From NCBI RefSeq assembly GCF_002093745.1, contig NZ_MTSB01000012.1, positions 62,001 to 126,000 of the forward strand: a stretch of DNA of 64,000 bases, read 5' to 3'. A program made the translations under genes and the position numbers. Of this stretch, positions 30,555 through 45,144 are shown piece after piece (the stretch's first letter is position 1; each line of letters begins with the position of its first letter). Below the pieces are notes generated by a model. The model was not told the origin of the DNA. It searched no databases and saw only the letters and a program-made list of their open reading frames with translations. This DNA comes from Pseudomonas graminis (GTDB taxonomy: Bacteria > Pseudomonadota > Gammaproteobacteria > Pseudomonadales > Pseudomonadaceae).

Positions 30555-33500
30555 ATGCCGGCTTCTTTCGTTCATCTACGCCTGCACACCGAATACTCGC
30601 TGGTTGACGGTCTGGTCCGGGTCAAACCGCTGATCAAGGCGCTGACCGGCATGAACATGCCTGCCGTGGCGGTGACCGACCAGAACAACATGTGTTCGCT
30701 GGTCAAATTCTACAAGGCCGCTCAGGGCTCCGGGATCAAGCCGATCTGTGGCGTCGACCTGTGGCTGGCCGGCCGTGATGCAGACGCCGCGCTCAGCCGT
30801 ATCAGCCTGCTGGCGATGAACGCCCAGGGCTACCGCAACCTGACCGAGCTGATTTCCCGGGGGTTCATCGAAGGCCAGCGCAACGGTCAGATCGTCATCC
30901 AGCGCCAGTGGGTCGCGCAGGCCAGCGAAGGCGTGATTGCGCTCTCCGCGGCCAAAGAAGGCGAGATCGGCATGGCGCTGCTGGGTGGCAACCCCGGTGA
31001 GGCAGACGAATTGTTGCGCGAGTGGATGGAGGTGTTTCCTGACCGCTTCTACATCGAAGTGCAGCGCACCAATCGCAGCAACGATGAAGAGCATTTGCAT
31101 GCCGCCGTTGCCCTGGCCGAGCGTCACGGTGCGCCGCTGGTCGCGACCAACGATGTACGCTTCATCAAGCAGGCCGACTTCGAAGCCCATGAGACCCGTG
31201 TCTGCATCGGCGAAGGCCGGGCGCTGGACGATCCGCGTCGCTCGCACAACTACAGTGATCAGCAATACCTGAAAAGCCCGGAGGAAATGGCCGAGCTGTT
31301 CAGTGATTTGCCTGAGGCGCTGGAAAACACCGTCGAGATTGCCAAGCGCTGCAACATCGACGTGAAGCTGGGCACTCACTTCTTGCCCAACTTTCCGATT
31401 CCCGATGGCATGACCATCGATGAGTATTTCCGCAAGGTCTCGTTCGACGGTCTCGAAGAGCGTCTTGCTGTCCTGTTGCCCAAGGACACCACGGAAGATT
31501 ACGAAGCCAAGCGTCAGGTGTATGTCGACCGGTTGAATTTCGAGCTGGATATCATCATCCAGATGGGCTTTCCCGGTTACTTCCTGATCGTGATGGACTT
31601 CATCCAGTGGGCCAAGAGCAATGGCGTCCCGGTAGGTCCGGGCCGTGGTTCGGGTGCCGGCTCGCTGGTGGCCTATGTACAGAAAATCACCGATCTCGAT
31701 CCGCTGGAATACGACCTGCTGTTCGAACGCTTCCTGAACCCGGAGCGGGTTTCGATGCCCGACTTCGACGTCGACTTCTGCATGGACGGTCGCGACCGGG
31801 TCATCGAATACGTGGCCGAGAAGTACGGTCGCAACGCCGTCAGCCAGATCATCACCTTCGGTTCGATGGCGGCAAAGGCGGTGGTGCGTGATGTGGCGCG
31901 TGTGCAGGGCAAGTCTTACGGGCTGGCTGATCGTCTGTCGAAGATGATCCCGTTCGAAGTCGGCATGACCCTTGAAAAGGCCTATGAGCAGGAAGAGATT
32001 CTCCGCGACTTCCTCAAGGTCGATGAAGAGGCTGCCGAAATCTGGGAGATGGCCCTCAAGCTTGAAGGCATCGTGCGTAACGTCGGCAAGCACGCCGGTG
32101 GTGTGGTCATCGCTCCGACCAAACTGACGGATTTTGCCCCGATCTATTGCGACGAGGCCGGTGACGGTCTGGTGACCCAGTTCGACAAGGACGATGTCGA
32201 GGCCGCGGGGCTGGTGAAGTTCGACTTCCTTGGCCTGCGGACCCTGACGATCATCGACTGGGCGCTCAAGACCATCAACCGTGACCGCGCCAAGGTCAAT
32301 GAAGCGCCGCTGGACATCGCGTTCATTCCGCTCGATGACATGCCGACCTATCAGCTGCTGCAGCGGGCTGAAACCACAGCGGTGTTCCAGCTCGAGTCGC
32401 GCGGCATGAAAGAGCTGATCAAAAAGCTCAAGCCCGACTGCCTGGAAGATTTGATCGCACTGGTGGCGCTGTTCCGTCCCGGCCCTTTGCAATCGGGCAT
32501 GGTTGACGACTTCATCAACCGCAAGCACGGCCGTGCGGAGCTGTCGTACCCGCACGTCGATTACCAGTATGAAGGCCTCAAGCCGGTGCTGGCTCCGACC
32601 TACGGCATTATCCTGTATCAGGAACAGGTGATGCAGATCGCGCAGGTCATGGCCGGTTACACCCTTGGCGGCGCGGACATGCTGCGTCGTGCGATGGGTA
32701 AGAAAAAGCCAGAGGAAATGGCCAAGCAGCGCGGTGGTTTCATTGACGGCTGCAAGACCAACAATATCGACGCGGATCTGGCCGGTAACATTTTCGACCT
32801 GGTGGAGAAATTCGCCGGTTACGGTTTCAACAAATCCCACTCGGCGGCCTATGGGCTGGTGTCTTATCAGACCGCCTGGCTGAAGACTCACTACCCGGCG
32901 CCGTTCATGGCGGCCGTGTTGTCGGCGGACATGCACAACACCGACAAGGTCGTGACCTTGATCGAAGAAGTGCGCACCATGAAGTTGCGCCTCGACGCAC
33001 CGGACGTGAACACGTCGGAGTTCAAGTTCACGGTCAGCGACGATGGTCGCATCCTTTACGGCCTTGGTGCGATCAAGGGCGTGGGCGAGGGGCCGGTCGA
33101 AGCCATTACCGATGCGCGCCAGGACGGGCCGTTCAAGGACCTGTTCGATTTCTGCGCGCGCGTGGACCTCAAACGCGTCAACAAACGAACGCTGGACGGT
33201 CTGATCCGCAGTGGTGCGCTGGATCGTCTCGGCCCTTACTTCGAGCTGGAACCCAAGGCGTATCAGGCCAATATCGACCGCAACCGTTCGGTGTTGCTGG
33301 CGGCGCTGGAAGAGGCCATTCAGGCCGCCGAGCAGACCGCCCGCAGCCATGACAGTGGTCACGCGGACCTGTTTGGCGGGCTGTTCGTCGAGGCGGACGC
33401 CGACGTTTATGCCAATCATCGCAAGACCCGCGAACTGAGCCTCAAGGATCGTTTGCGCGGTGAAAAAGAAACCCTGGGGCTGTACCTGACCGGGCACCCG

Positions 33501-34076
33501 ATTGATGAATACGAAGGCGAGATTCGCCGTTTTGCCCGTCAGCGGATCATTGACCTGAAACCGGCCCGAGACACTCAGACGGTGGCGGGCCTGATCATTG
33601 CCTTGCGTGTGATGAAGAACAAGAAGGGCGACAAGATGGGGTTTATCACCCTGGATGACCGCTCGGCACGTATCGAAGCGTCTCTGTTTGCCGAAGCGTT
33701 TCATTCGGCTCAGTCACTGTTGCAGACCGATGCTATGGTGGTGGTCGAGGGTGAAGTCAGTAATGATGACTTCTCCGGTGGTCTGAGATTGCGCGCCAAA
33801 CGTGTCATGAGTATCGAAGATGCCCGCACCAACCTGGCGGAAAGCTTGCGAGTGACGGTGCATGCCGACGCGCTCAAAGGTGATCGGCTACGCTGGCTCG
33901 GTGATCTGTGCAAGCGCCATCGAGGTGCCTGCCCGATCACGGTGGACTACACGGGGCAGGATGCCAAAGCACTGCTGCAATTGGGAGAAGCATGGCGAAT
34001 TGATCCCGCGGACAGCTTGATTCAAGCTCTGCGTGACCAGTTCGGGCGTGAGAACGTCTTTCTCCAGTATCGTTGA
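30555..34076 (+). CDS. dnaE: DNA polymerase III alpha subunit
   Basis: Replicative polymerase catalytic subunit. 1173 residues in the order PHP domain (HLRLHTEYSLVDGL at the N-terminus), palm with GPGRGSGAGSLVAY and the catalytic MPDFDVDF aspartates, thumb and fingers (PLQSGMVDDFINRK, YGIILYQEQVMQIAQ, YGFNKSHSAAYG), tandem helix-hairpin-helix near LKRVNKRTLDGLIRSGALD, OB fold (TVAGLIIALRVMKNKKGDK), and a C-terminal tail that contacts tau. A full-length DnaE1. GGATC lies upstream of the ATG. Confidence 0.97.
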   Translation: MPASFVHLRLHTEYSLVDGLVRVKPLIKALTGMNMPAVAVTDQNNMCSLVKFYKAAQGSGIKPICGVDLWLAGRDADAALSRISLLAMNAQGYRNLTELISRGFIEGQRNGQIVIQRQWVAQASEGVIALSAAKEGEIGMALLGGNPGEADELLREWMEVFPDRFYIEVQRTNRSNDEEHLHAAVALAERHGAPLVATNDVRFIKQADFEAHETRVCIGEGRALDDPRRSHNYSDQQYLKSPEEMAELFSDLPEALENTVEIAKRCNIDVKLGTHFLPNFPIPDGMTIDEYFRKVSFDGLEERLAVLLPKDTTEDYEAKRQVYVDRLNFELDIIIQMGFPGYFLIVMDFIQWAKSNGVPVGPGRGSGAGSLVAYVQKITDLDPLEYDLLFERFLNPERVSMPDFDVDFCMDGRDRVIEYVAEKYGRNAVSQIITFGSMAAKAVVRDVARVQGKSYGLADRLSKMIPFEVGMTLEKAYEQEEILRDFLKVDEEAAEIWEMALKLEGIVRNVGKHAGGVVIAPTKLTDFAPIYCDEAGDGLVTQFDKDDVEAAGLVKFDFLGLRTLTIIDWALKTINRDRAKVNEAPLDIAFIPLDDMPTYQLLQRAETTAVFQLESRGMKELIKKLKPDCLEDLIALVALFRPGPLQSGMVDDFINRKHGRAELSYPHVDYQYEGLKPVLAPTYGIILYQEQVMQIAQVMAGYTLGGADMLRRAMGKKKPEEMAKQRGGFIDGCKTNNIDADLAGNIFDLVEKFAGYGFNKSHSAAYGLVSYQTAWLKTHYPAPFMAAVLSADMHNTDKVVTLIEEVRTMKLRLDAPDVNTSEFKFTVSDDGRILYGLGAIKGVGEGPVEAITDARQDGPFKDLFDFCARVDLKRVNKRTLDGLIRSGALDRLGPYFELEPKAYQANIDRNRSVLLAALEEAIQAAEQTARSHDSGHADLFGGLFVEADADVYANHRKTRELSLKDRLRGEKETLGLYLTGHPIDEYEGEIRRFARQRIIDLKPARDTQTVAGLIIALRVMKNKKGDKMGFITLDDRSARIEASLFAEAFHSAQSLLQTDAMVVVEGEVSNDDFSGGLRLRAKRVMSIEDARTNLAESLRVTVHADALKGDRLRWLGDLCKRHRGACPITVDYTGQDAKALLQLGEAWRIDPADSLIQALRDQFGRENVFLQYR

Positions 34077-34204
34077 ACGCCGCAGGCTCGACTTGCGCTC
34101 AACCCTGACTTTTAATTTCGACCTGACCGCGCCTGTTCCGAGCAGGAAAGGCGCAGACGGATCAACCGGCCGGCCTCTTGGCCGTCGACCCAAGACGGAT
34201 GCCT

Positions 34205-35152
34205 ATGAACCCGAATTTCCTTGATTTCGAACAGCCTATCGCTGACTTGCAGGCCAAAATCGAAGAACTGCGCTTGGTGGGTAACGACAACTCGCTGAAC
34301 ATCGGCGACGAGATCTCCCGGCTGCAAGACAAGAGCAAGACGCTTACCGAAAGCATCTTCGGCAACCTGACCAGCTGGCAGATCGCGCGCATGGCGCGTC
34401 ATCCGCGTCGCCCCTACACGCTGGATTACATCGAAAACATCTTTACCGAATTCGATGAACTGCACGGTGATCGTCACTTCTCCGACGATGCAGCGATTGT
34501 CGGCGGCATCGCCCGTCTGGACAATCAGCCGGTCATGGTCATCGGCCATCAGAAAGGTCGCGAAGTGCGCGAGAAAGTGCGCCGCAACTTCGGCATGCCG
34601 CGTCCTGAGGGCTACCGCAAGGCGTGCCGCCTGATGGAAATGGCCGAGCGTTTCAAGATGCCGATCCTGACCTTCATCGACACACCGGGTGCGTACCCGG
34701 GTATCGACGCCGAAGAGCGCAACCAGAGCGAAGCAATCGCCTGGAACCTGCGCGTGATGGCTCGCCTGAAAACCCCGATCATCGCCACCGTCATCGGTGA
34801 AGGCGGTTCCGGTGGTGCGCTGGCCATTGGCGTCTGCGACCAGTTGAACATGCTTCAGTACTCGACTTACGCGGTTATCTCTCCGGAAGGCTGTGCATCG
34901 ATTCTGTGGAAAACCTCGGAAAAGGCACCGGATGCGGCCGAAGCGATGGGCATCACGGCTGATCGCCTGAAAGGTCTGGGCATTGTCGACAAGGTCATCC
35001 CGGAACCTTTGGGTGGCGCGCATCGTGACCCGGTGGCCGCAGCAGGCCTGATCCGTGATGCATTGAGCAGCCAGTTGGCCATGCTCAAGGAATTCGACAA
35101 CGATGCGCTGCTGGCCCGTCGTTATGATCGCCTGATGAGCTACGGTCTGTAA
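34205..35152 (+). CDS. accA: Acetyl-CoA carboxylase carboxyltransferase subunit alpha
   Basis: With AccD transfers carboxyl from biotin to acetyl-CoA, giving malonyl-CoA for fatty acids. 315 residues from the ATG at 34205 ([20 protein letters not shown]). An N-terminal helical part precedes the crotonase-like core, with [12 protein letters not shown], the GHQKGR phosphate-side block, [20 protein letters not shown] and [14 protein letters not shown]. An ATG six bases earlier and the frame from 34178 are less likely. Downstream lies a repeat-rich 175-bp gap. Confidence 0.96.
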   Translation: MNPNFLDFEQPIADLQAKIEELRLVGNDNSLNIGDEISRLQDKSKTLTESIFGNLTSWQIARMARHPRRPYTLDYIENIFTEFDELHGDRHFSDDAAIVGGIARLDNQPVMVIGHQKGREVREKVRRNFGMPRPEGYRKACRLMEMAERFKMPILTFIDTPGAYPGIDAEERNQSEAIAWNLRVMARLKTPIIATVIGEGGSGGALAIGVCDQLNMLQYSTYAVISPEGCASILWKTSEKAPDAAEAMGITADRLKGLGIVDKVIPEPLGGAHRDPVAAAGLIRDALSSQLAMLKEFDNDALLARRYDRLMSYGL

Positions 35153-35172
35153 GCTGCGTTGCGTCGAGTCAT

Positions 35173-35268
35173 CGCTTTCGCTGGCAATGATGATCGGCGC
35201 CCCTGTTGCTCTCACGCCTTGCGGGCTTCTGCCCGAAGGGCGTGGGTGCGAACGTGTTCGCGAAAGCG
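35173..35268. repeat. Nested inverted repeats, REP-like element
   Basis: Outer arms CGCTTTCGC (35173-35181) and GCGAAAGCG (35260-35268) are inverted copies. Inside is a long hairpin, 35213-35226 with 35231-35244, with a TTCT loop, one wobble and one mismatch. The right arm sits in GTTCGCGAAAGCG, reminiscent of the GTTCGCG core of pseudomonad REP elements. It lies between accA and tilS and could also end the accA transcript. Assignment to a REP family is from memory. Confidence 0.45.
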
Positions 35269-35327
35269 CTGGCTTGAGCATTGAAGCCGTCAGTGTGCGA
35301 ATCAGCGAAGCCCCGTGAGGCATACCG

Positions 35328-36665
35328 ATGACCACGTCGACACACAGCGGTCATGACCTTCCTGCCAGGCTTCTTCAAGCGCTGGCCCCTTGGCGCAATG
35401 CGCTCGCCTGGCATGTCGGCTTCTCCGGCGGCCTGGATTCCACGGTGCTGTTGCACCTTCTCGCGTCACTCTCCCGGTATGAGCCCCTGCCTGTTCTGCA
35501 CGCAATCCATGTTCATCACGGTTTGCAGGCGGCTGCCGATGCATGGCCTGAGCATTGTCAGCAGGTTTGTCAGGCGCTGGGTGTGTCGTTCGAGCGGGTG
35601 GACGTAAAGGTGGAAGCCGGTGCGAGCGTCGAGCAGGCGGCGAGGCAGGCGCGCTATGCCGCGTTCACTGACCGGCTGGGGAGCGGAGAGGTGCTGCTGA
35701 CTGCGCAGCACCGGGACGATCAGGCCGAAACCCTGTTGTTCCGCCTTCTGCGCGGCGCCGGTGTGCGTGGTCTGGCCGCCATGCCCGTGCAGCGCGCTAT
35801 CGGTCGTGGGCATCTGGTGCGGCCGTTGCTGACGGTATCGCGCGCGGAGCTGGAAGCCTACGCGCACGCAAACGGCCTGAGCTGGGTGGAAGACCCCAGC
35901 AATGGCGATGATCAGTTCTCGCGCAACTTTTTGCGCAATCAGGTCGTGCCCTTGTTGACGTCCAGATGGCCGCAAACGACTGCCAGCCTGTCACGCACCG
36001 CGGTTCATCTCGGCGAAGCTCAGCAGCTGCTCGACGAGCTGGCGCAGCTGGACCTGGCAAGCGCGCAGGCCACCACACCTTTTGCCTGGCTGGGTTTGCC
36101 AGTGCTGGCACTCAAGCCGCTTGTCGAACTGTCCGCCGCACGGCAGCGCAACGCATTGCGCCATTGGCTGGCGCCGCTGACCCGTTTGCCGGACACCGAC
36201 CACTGGGCAGGTTGGGAGGCATTGCGCGACGCGGCACAGGATGCTCGTCCGCTGTGGCGACTTGTCGATGGCGAGCTGCATCGGGCGCAAGGCTGTATCT
36301 GGTGGCTGCCCGCTGGCTGGGCACAGGTATTTGACGGTGTTACGAGCTGGCTCAACGTGAATGACGCACTGCATCTGCCAGGCAACGGTCGCGTGAAGCT
36401 GGAAGGGGAGGCCCCGTCTGGAGTGCTGGACATACGCTATCGACAGGGCGGTGAGGTCATGCAAATCGATGGGCGCGGCAGCCGTGACCTCAAGCGGCTG
36501 CTCAATGAGCAGTCAGTACCGGCATTTATGCGCGGCAGATTGCCGCTGCTTTATCGCGACAACGTGCTGTTGGCCGTCGCCAACCTGCCCGGACTGGACG
36601 GTTCGCCCAATGAACGCTGGCGTTTGCGCTGGGTTGCACCGCCCCGCGACCAAAGTTTGAGCTGA
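35328..36665 (+). CDS. tilS: tRNA(Ile)-lysidine synthetase TilS
   Basis: Changes the wobble C34 of tRNA-Ile(CAU) to lysidine so that it reads AUA. 445 residues: N-type ATP pyrophosphatase domain with the PP-loop SGGLDS at residues 33-38, HHGLQAAADAW, and LLTAQHRDDQAETLLFRLLR; then a linker and a C-terminal domain (residues about 360-445) with YRQGGEVMQIDGRGSRDLKR. Its stop codon overlaps the -35 of the proposed pyrG promoter. Confidence 0.95.
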   Translation: MTTSTHSGHDLPARLLQALAPWRNALAWHVGFSGGLDSTVLLHLLASLSRYEPLPVLHAIHVHHGLQAAADAWPEHCQQVCQALGVSFERVDVKVEAGASVEQAARQARYAAFTDRLGSGEVLLTAQHRDDQAETLLFRLLRGAGVRGLAAMPVQRAIGRGHLVRPLLTVSRAELEAYAHANGLSWVEDPSNGDDQFSRNFLRNQVVPLLTSRWPQTTASLSRTAVHLGEAQQLLDELAQLDLASAQATTPFAWLGLPVLALKPLVELSAARQRNALRHWLAPLTRLPDTDHWAGWEALRDAAQDARPLWRLVDGELHRAQGCIWWLPAGWAQVFDGVTSWLNVNDALHLPGNGRVKLEGEAPSGVLDIRYRQGGEVMQIDGRGSRDLKRLLNEQSVPAFMRGRLPLLYRDNVLLAVANLPGLDGSPNERWRLRWVAPPRDQSLS

Positions 36666-36685
36666 AAGGTCCTTTCGGGTAGACT
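36657..36685 (+). promoter_or_regulatory. Candidate pyrG promoter and long leader
   Basis: TTGAGC, 17 bp, TAGACT, overlapping the tilS stop codon. The start would be near 36692, in or beside CTCCC, leaving a leader of about 235 bases before the pyrG ATG at 36929. The 263 bp between tilS and pyrG contain no gene; a second TTGAAA is at 36721. Confidence 0.45.
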
Positions 36686-36907
36686 ACGCTCCCTTCTTGA
36701 TACAACTTCTGTTGGTTCTTTTGAAACAACGCAAGTTACCGGTTACCAACCCGTGTTTACTGGGTAATTCTTAAAATGTAGCGCATAACGCACTGGCTCT
36801 GGCCGGTCGGTTTCAACGCAGCAGTTTCGGGAGTACACCGTGAATTTTGTCGGTAATCGGAGGCTTCGGCCTTCCTTCGCTTTCCCCGGCGGCTCTGACC
36901 GCTTTAA

Positions 36908-39420
<2,513 letters not shown>

Positions 39421-39446
39421 GCAGGGTTCTCCGGTAAAGTGCCGTT

Positions 39447-39469
39447 CCCCGTCATTCGTGACGGGGTTG
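39447..39469 (+). terminator. Stem-loop between kdsA and eno
   Basis: CCCCGTCA, tetraloop TTCG, TGACGGGG, then TTGTTGC. A very stable 8-bp stem with a UUCG loop, 26 bp after the kdsA stop. The T tail is weak, so partial termination is likely. Confidence 0.65.
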
Positions 39470-39501
39470 TTGCATTCAGGGCTGCCTTTTTCTGCGTCTG
39501 A

Positions 39502-40848
<1,347 letters not shown>

Positions 40849-40946
40849 GCCATAGATGGTAAAAAGACGCAGAGCGCTGCCGAGAGTCGAGTCACCTGAC
40901 TGGCCTTCGCAGCTCTGATGCTGACGCTCCGCGGTAATCTGGAGTG

Positions 40947-40974
40947 ATTGAGCCTGGCTTATGTCAGGCTCAAT
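40947..40974 (+). terminator. 10-bp hairpin between eno and ftsB
   Basis: ATTGAGCCTG at 40947-40956 and CAGGCTCAAT at 40965-40974 pair perfectly around an 8-base loop. It lies about 100 bp after the eno stop and 63 bp before the ftsB ATG. No T-run follows. It could end eno transcripts or act in the ftsB leader. Confidence 0.5.
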
Positions 40975-41037
40975 GCCCTCAGTCATTTGTTCTTCACGTT
41001 GGCTCTGCTGTTTTTTTACTGGGTACCTGATATTTCA

Positions 41038-41316
41038 ATGCGCAGTCCTAACTGGTTGTTCCTCGTCCTGCTCTTGTTGCTGGGTGGCTTGCAATACCGT
41101 CTTTGGGTCGGTAACGGCAGCCTTGCGCAAGTGGCCAGCCTGACTCAGCAGATTGCCGACCAGCACGCTGAGAATGAGGTGCTGCTTGAGCGCAATCGCG
41201 TGCTCGATGCTGAGGTCATGGAGTTGAAAAAGGGCCTTGAAACCGTTGAGGAGCGTGCCCGGCATGAATTGGGCATGGTCAAGGACGGAGAAACCCTTTA
41301 CCAGCTCGCGCAATAA
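41038..41316 (+). CDS. ftsB: Cell division protein FtsB
   Basis: Divisome protein that with FtsL and FtsQ licenses septal peptidoglycan synthesis. 92 residues: short cytoplasmic MRSPNW, one membrane segment (LFLVLLLLLGGLQYRLW), then a periplasmic coiled coil (LTQQIADQHAENEVLLERNR, VLDAEVMELKKGLETVEERA) and the conserved RHELGMVKDGETLYQL end. A TTG at 40948 with GGAG upstream would add 30 residues with another hydrophobic stretch; this would alter the topology and is rejected. ispD starts 13 bp after the stop. Confidence 0.94.
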   Translation: MRSPNWLFLVLLLLLGGLQYRLWVGNGSLAQVASLTQQIADQHAENEVLLERNRVLDAEVMELKKGLETVEERARHELGMVKDGETLYQLAQ

Positions 41317-41329
41317 TCAAGTGGGTGCG

Positions 41330-42040
41330 ATGACAGATTTCCTTCCTGCCTTCTGGGCAGTGATACCTGCGGCGGGCATCGGTGCCCGTATGGCAGCCGA
41401 CCGTCCCAAGCAATACCTGCAACTGGGCGGCCTGACAATTCTTGAACACAGCCTGCTCTGTTTTCTGAATCACCCCCGACTCAAGGGGCTGGTGATCAGC
41501 CTGGCGGTGGACGACCCTTACTGGGCTGAACTGCCCTGTGCGCATGACTCGCGTATCCAGCGGGTAAAAGGCGGCAGCGAGCGTTCGGGTTCGGTACTCA
41601 ACGCGCTTCTGCATTTGCATGCGCAGGGGGCGAGTGACGAGGACTGGGTGTTGGTGCATGACGCCGCACGCCCGAACCTCGCACGCAGCGATCTGGACAA
41701 TCTGCTGGGTGAGCTGGCGAATGATCCCGTCGGCGGCCTCCTGGCGGTGCCGGCTCGCGATACCCTCAAACGAGCCGACAGCCATGGTCGGGTGGCCGAG
41801 ACCGTGGATCGAAGCCTGATCTGGCAAGCGTTCACGCCGCAGATGTTTCGCCTTGGCACGTTGCATCGCGCCCTGGCTGACAGCCTGGTGTCGAATGTCA
41901 GCATCACCGACGAGGCCTCGGCCATCGAGTGGGCAGGGCAGTCACCGCGTCTGATTGAAGGGCGCTCCGACAATATCAAGGTCACTCGTCCCGAAGACCT
42001 TGAGTGGTTGCGCCAGCGTCGTAAAGAGTTCGACCGCTAG
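41330..42040 (+). CDS. ispD: 2-C-methyl-D-erythritol 4-phosphate cytidylyltransferase IspD
   Basis: Third step of the MEP pathway, MEP plus CTP to CDP-ME. 236 residues from the ATG at 41330. CTP-binding motif PAAGIGARMAADRPKQYLQL, VLVHDAARPNL, RDTLKRAD and the late EGRSDNIKVTRPEDL are all family blocks. Follows ftsB closely. In many bacteria ispF is the next gene; here a formaldehyde module (42047-45091) separates them. The convergent LysR-type gene ends 6 bp away. Confidence 0.96.
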   Translation: MTDFLPAFWAVIPAAGIGARMAADRPKQYLQLGGLTILEHSLLCFLNHPRLKGLVISLAVDDPYWAELPCAHDSRIQRVKGGSERSGSVLNALLHLHAQGASDEDWVLVHDAARPNLARSDLDNLLGELANDPVGGLLAVPARDTLKRADSHGRVAETVDRSLIWQAFTPQMFRLGTLHRALADSLVSNVSITDEASAIEWAGQSPRLIEGRSDNIKVTRPEDLEWLRQRRKEFDR

Positions 42041-42046
42041 CCGAGG

Positions 42047-42943
42047 CTATTGGCGATATTCATCCTGCATCGCCAGCCCTTCTTTCAGGTAATCGACCAG
42101 CTTTCGCACCTTGGGTGACAGGTGGCGTTGTTGCGGGTACAGCGCCCAGACGGCCGTGTTGGGCGGCTGGTGGGCGTCCAGCAGGGAAACCAGCGCTCCG
42201 TCCTTAAGGTGCCTTTGCACGTAATAATCCGGCAGCTGACACAGACCGATCCCGTGCAGCGCCGCGTCCAGCACCGCCTGGCCACTGTTGCAGCGCCAGT
42301 TCCCCTGTACTCGCTGAGAAAACTCCCGACCATTCTGCTGCAATTGCCAGGTATCGCTGCCCCCGATCAGGCAGTTGTGACGGCTCAGTTCCGACAGGCT
42401 GTGAGGCCGTCCATAACGTTCGAGGTAGGACGGCGAGGCGCACACGTACATCTTGCGCGGCGCAATACGGGTGGCGACCAGACGCGAATCCTGTAATCGA
42501 CCCAGACGAATCGCCAGGTCCATTCCTTCATGCACAAGGTCCAGCGTGTCGTTGCTCAGCTCGATGTCGACGCGCAGTTGTGGATACAGGTCCATGAAGC
42601 GCGTGACCAGTGGCGTGATGAAGCGCTCGCCGTACGCCACCGCGCAGGTCATGCGCAACAGTCCTTTCGGCTCGCTGGCCAGATCACCGACAGCACGCAG
42701 CGCCTCTTCGCGCCCGTCCTGCAAGCGCTGGCAGTGGTGCAAAAACGTCTGGCCGGCTTCGGTCAGCGCGACCTTGCGCGTGCTGCGGTACAGCAGTCGA
42801 GTCTGCAAGCGCTCCTCAAGACGCACGATCTGTCGGCTGACGTGAGACGAAGAGACGCCCAGGCGCAGCGCCGCCGCCGTGAACTGCCCGCATTCAGCGA
42901 CGGCGACAAATTCGTCCAGACCTTCCCAGCGATTGGTGTACAT
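42047..42943 (-). CDS. LysR-type transcriptional regulator beside frmA
   Basis: 298 residues. N-terminal winged helix-turn-helix (FVAVAECGQFTAAALRLGVS then SSHVSRQIVRLEERL), linker helix, and a periplasmic-binding-like effector domain (LLRMTCAVAYGERFITPLV to QRHLSPKVRKLVDYLKEGL). It is divergent from frmA across 104 bp, the classical arrangement for a regulator of its neighbour, so control of the formaldehyde genes is inferred but not shown. The start at 42943 reads MYTNRWEGLDEF. Its ligand is unknown. Confidence 0.92.
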   Translation of the reverse strand: MYTNRWEGLDEFVAVAECGQFTAAALRLGVSSSHVSRQIVRLEERLQTRLLYRSTRKVALTEAGQTFLHHCQRLQDGREEALRAVGDLASEPKGLLRMTCAVAYGERFITPLVTRFMDLYPQLRVDIELSNDTLDLVHEGMDLAIRLGRLQDSRLVATRIAPRKMYVCASPSYLERYGRPHSLSELSRHNCLIGGSDTWQLQQNGREFSQRVQGNWRCNSGQAVLDAALHGIGLCQLPDYYVQRHLKDGALVSLLDAHQPPNTAVWALYPQQRHLSPKVRKLVDYLKEGLAMQDEYRQ

Positions 42944-42966
42944 CTATTATCCCTGTACAGCATTAA

Positions 42967-44160
<1,194 letters not shown>

Positions 44161-44245
44161 TCGAAAGCGGCGAGCGGTCAGCTTCACGCGGCACAAGGGT
44201 TGAGTGCCCGCCTGAAGCTGATGGTTTGTCACGGGAGGACTTTGC

Positions 44246-45091
44246 ATGCCGTTGGAAAACATTTCGTGTCAGAAAAGCTTCGGTGGCTGGCACAAGCGTT
44301 ACAAGCATCATTCCCACGTGCTGGGCTGCGACATGGTGTTTGCCGTTTACCTACCGCCGCAGGCCGAGCAGGGCGTCAAGTTGCCCGTGTTGTACTGGCT
44401 GTCGGGCCTGACCTGCACCGACGAAAACTTCATGCAGAAAGCGGCAGCCCTGCGATTTGCAGCGGACCTGGGCATGATCATCGTTGCGCCTGATACCAGC
44501 CCGCGCGGCGCCGATGTACCGGATGACCCCGACGGTGCGTGGGATTTCGGCCACGGTGCCGGTTTTTACCTGAATGCCACCGAACAGCCTTATGCGCGGC
44601 ATTATCAAATGCACGACTACGTGGTCAAGGAATTGCCCGCACTGGTCGAAGCGCACTTTCCTGCGTCCCAGGCCCGTAGCATCAGCGGTCATTCGATGGG
44701 CGGTCACGGCGCGCTGGTGTGTGCCTTGCGCAACTCGGGCCGTTACAAATCGGTGTCGGCATTTTCACCCATCAGCAACCCGATCGATTGCCCGTGGGGG
44801 CAAAAGGCTTTCTCCCGATACCTGGGTGAAGACCGTTCCCGCTGGCGCGAGTGGGACGCCAGTGTGTTGATGGCAGAGGCCACGGAAAAACTGCCGACCC
44901 TGGTTGATCAGGGTGATCGTGACGATTTCCTGGTCAATCAGCTCAAACCCGAGGCCCTGCTTCAGGCCGCCAAAACCGCGCATTACCCGCTGACGCTGAG
45001 GATGCAGCCCGGTTATGACCATAGCTATTTCTTCATCGCCAGCTTCATCGAAGACCATCTCAGGCATCACGCCGAAGCCTTGAACAGCTAA
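44246..45091 (+). CDS. fghA: S-formylglutathione hydrolase
   Basis: Hydrolyses S-formylglutathione to formate and glutathione, completing formaldehyde removal begun by FrmA. 281 residues, alpha/beta hydrolase of the esterase D type. Nucleophile S150 in GHSMGGHGA; the oxyanion region [15 protein letters not shown]; a late D in DQGDRDDFL and H in GYDHSYFF complete the triad. GGGAGGA upstream of the ATG. Ends at a terminator that abuts ispF. Confidence 0.95.
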   Translation: MPLENISCQKSFGGWHKRYKHHSHVLGCDMVFAVYLPPQAEQGVKLPVLYWLSGLTCTDENFMQKAAALRFAADLGMIIVAPDTSPRGADVPDDPDGAWDFGHGAGFYLNATEQPYARHYQMHDYVVKELPALVEAHFPASQARSISGHSMGGHGALVCALRNSGRYKSVSAFSPISNPIDCPWGQKAFSRYLGEDRSRWREWDASVLMAEATEKLPTLVDQGDRDDFLVNQLKPEALLQAAKTAHYPLTLRMQPGYDHSYFFIASFIEDHLRHHAEALNS

Positions 45092-45114
45092 CGCGCGCCA
45101 AAGCAGGTAGAATC

Positions 45115-45144
45115 ACGCCCTGTCTTTTTTCAGGGCGTTTTTTT
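45115..45144 (+). terminator. Terminator overlapping the ispF ribosome site
   Basis: ACGCCCTG (45115-45122), loop, CAGGGCGT (45131-45138), then a run of seven T from 45138 to 45144, directly followed by the ispF ATG. The only Shine-Dalgarno-like bases before ispF, AGGG at 45132-45135, are in the 3' arm. A -10-like TAGAAT at 45108-45113 precedes the hairpin. Confidence 0.8.

Noticed and set aside
30576..33704. 1042-codon open frame antisense to dnaE
   Set aside because: Third-position GC bias leaves the opposite strand open; the amino acid make-up (H, Q, R, V rich) is that of a shadow frame and dnaE is certain.
41038..41316. Longer FtsB from TTG at 40948
   Set aside because: Would add a second hydrophobic segment and starts in a hairpin; FtsB has one membrane segment.
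45080..45113. Complete -35/-10 promoter for ispF (TTGAAC ... TAGAAT)
   Set aside because: Spacing is 22 bp, too long; only the -10-like element is retained as a suggestion.
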